From Dictyoglomaceae bacterium (lineage in GTDB: Bacteria > Dictyoglomota > Dictyoglomia > Dictyoglomales > Dictyoglomaceae), in NCBI GenBank assembly GCA_026417425.1, contig JAOADF010000060.1, positions 1 to 6,789 on the forward strand: a stretch of DNA of 6,789 bases. Direction: 5' to 3'. The notes beneath the pieces were generated by a model. That model was not told the DNA's origin. It ran no database searches and saw only the letters and a list, made by a program, of their open reading frames with translations. Shown piece by piece: positions 5,624 to 6,789 of the stretch (the stretch's first letter is position 1; the number at the start of each line of letters is the position of its first letter). Both the position numbers and the translations under genes were made by a program.

Positions 5624-6789
5624 ATGAAAATAATTAAGTTTTTTCCCAAAATTTTATTTCTATTAGGGATTATATTATCCATATCTTTAGGAATAGACCT
5701 TCCCCAAGTTTTGACTATTGAAACTTCAGATATTGGACCACCTATTTCCCATACTTTATATGGGATATTTTTTGAGGACATAAATCATGCAATAGATGGA
5801 GGAATTTATGCAGAGCTTATTAGAAACAGATCTTTTGAACATACTGATAAATTAGAAGGATGGAATATTCAAAATTTGAGTAATTCTGGAGTAAAAATTT
5901 ATGTAGATAATAAAAACTCCATTCATAAAAATAATTTAAATTATCTAAAAATGGAACTTCCATCGGACACAAGTGAGGTTGTTATTACTAATAATGGTTA
6001 TGGAGGCATTCCTCTTAAAAAAGGAGAAAAATATATTCTTTCTTATTATATTAAAGGAGATCCAAACTTTGAAGGAACTATTAGAATAAGTTTAAGTGAT
6101 AAAAGGGGTAATCTGTGTACAAAAGAATATATGGAAAAGGTGAAATTCCTTAATGAATGGAAAAAGTTTTCTATTGAATTTACATCTAACGAGGAAATCT
6201 TAGAGGCACAATTGGTAATCCGTATAAAAGGAATTGGAAATATTTGTTTGGATATGGTATCTCTTTTTCCTGAGAAAACATGGAATGGAATGAGATTAGA
6301 TTTAGTAAAAATGTTGGAAGAATTAAAACCTGGTTTTGTAAGATTTCCAGGGGGATGCCTTGTAGAAGGTGATAGTCTTAGGAATGCTTACCGATGGAAG
6401 GATACCATAGGAAGAATTGAAGAAAGAAAAACAAATAAAAATCTTTGGGGATACCATCAGTCCTATGGGATAGGTTTTTATGAGTATCTTTTACTCTGTG
6501 AACATCTTTCTGCAGAGCCTGTACCAATTTTTAATGCGGGTATGTCCTGTCAAGTCAGAGGAGCGGAGTATTGTCCAATTGATCAAATGAAGGAATGGGT
6601 TCAAGATGTCCTTGACTTTATCGAATTTGCAAATGGGCCAATAAATACCTATTGGGGATCTATTCGGGCTTCTTTAGGGCATCCAAAACCTTTTAATGTA
6701 AAGTATATAGGGATAGGAAATGAAAATTGGGGAGAAGAATATCATACACGCTTTCAACTATTTTGGAAAGCTATAAAAGAAAAATATCC
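5624..6789 (+). CDS. Exported GH51 alpha-L-arabinofuranosidase (3' end off window)
   Basis: Hydrolyses terminal non-reducing alpha-L-arabinofuranosyl residues from arabinan, arabinogalactan or arabinoxylan with retention of configuration. The first 388 residues are present. Residues 1-23 form a signal peptide (K2, K5 and K9, then a hydrophobic core ending SISLG), with no lipobox, so the enzyme is probably secreted or periplasmic. GH51 landmarks are LYGIFFEDINHAIDGGIYAE (45-64), NRSFE (68-72), VRFPGGC (239-245) and YIGIGNENWGEEY (361-373), in which E367 is the expected acid/base. The nucleophile glutamate lies beyond the edge. Residues about 75-215 form a beta-rich insert (EGWNIQ..., ...NICLDMVSLFP) like the CBM4/9-type region found in the larger extracellular and eukaryote-like GH51 clade rather than the compact intracellular one. 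The start is supported by AAGGGG (5611-5616), a weaker ribosome site than in the upstream genes. It lies 20 bp behind the second permease with no terminator between, so it probably belongs to the operon. Confidence 0.93.
   Translation, partial: MKIIKFFPKILFLLGIILSISLGIDLPQVLTIETSDIGPPISHTLYGIFFEDINHAIDGGIYAELIRNRSFEHTDKLEGWNIQNLSNSGVKIYVDNKNSIHKNNLNYLKMELPSDTSEVVITNNGYGGIPLKKGEKYILSYYIKGDPNFEGTIRISLSDKRGNLCTKEYMEKVKFLNEWKKFSIEFTSNEEILEAQLVIRIKGIGNICLDMVSLFPEKTWNGMRLDLVKMLEELKPGFVRFPGGCLVEGDSLRNAYRWKDTIGRIEERKTNKNLWGYHQSYGIGFYEYLLLCEHLSAEPVPIFNAGMSCQVRGAEYCPIDQMKEWVQDVLDFIEFANGPINTYWGSIRASLGHPKPFNVKYIGIGNENWGEEYHTRFQLFWKAIKEKY

Noticed and set aside
5584..5781. Minus-strand open frame of 65 codons across the second permease and GH51 junction
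   Set aside because: It is antisense to two real genes and no motif is visible.

Overview
The window is AT-rich (about one third G+C by eye), with A-rich codon choice, strong AGGAGG-type ribosome sites and tightly packed genes. It looks like a carbohydrate-utilisation locus from a fermentative, probably thermophilic anaerobic bacterium. The solute-binding protein and the exported arabinofuranosidase both have signal peptides without a lipobox cysteine. This would suit a bacterium with a periplasm, such as a Dictyoglomus or Thermotogales-like lineage, better than a typical Firmicute. That placement is an inference from style and is not proven.

Layout: (1) Positions 1-2249, minus strand: a large glycoside hydrolase family 2 (GH2) enzyme of the beta-galactosidase type, cut at its 3' end by the window edge. 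(2) Positions 2250-2546: a divergent control region. It holds a strong candidate promoter for each direction, an AT-only inverted repeat over the rightward -10 box, a perfect 14-bp palindrome that may be an operator, and a complete Shine-Dalgarno sequence with no reading frame behind it. (3) Positions 2547-5603, plus strand: a three-gene CUT1-type sugar ABC importer (binding protein, first permease, second permease) without an ATPase gene. (4) Position 5624 to the right edge, plus strand: the first 388 residues of an exported GH51 alpha-L-arabinofuranosidase, 20 bp behind the second permease and probably in the same operon.

Working model (inference): the exported GH51 enzyme removes arabinose side chains from a plant polymer such as arabinogalactan, arabinan or arabinoxylan. 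The importer takes up the resulting oligosaccharides, using an ATPase encoded elsewhere. The GH2 enzyme, which has no signal peptide, cleaves beta-linked galactose or a similar sugar in the cytoplasm. The gene families are all known. The less ordinary material is in the leader of the importer operon and in a G/C-rich hairpin at the start of the first permease gene. No RNA gene, CRISPR array, insertion sequence or convincing rho-independent terminator was seen.
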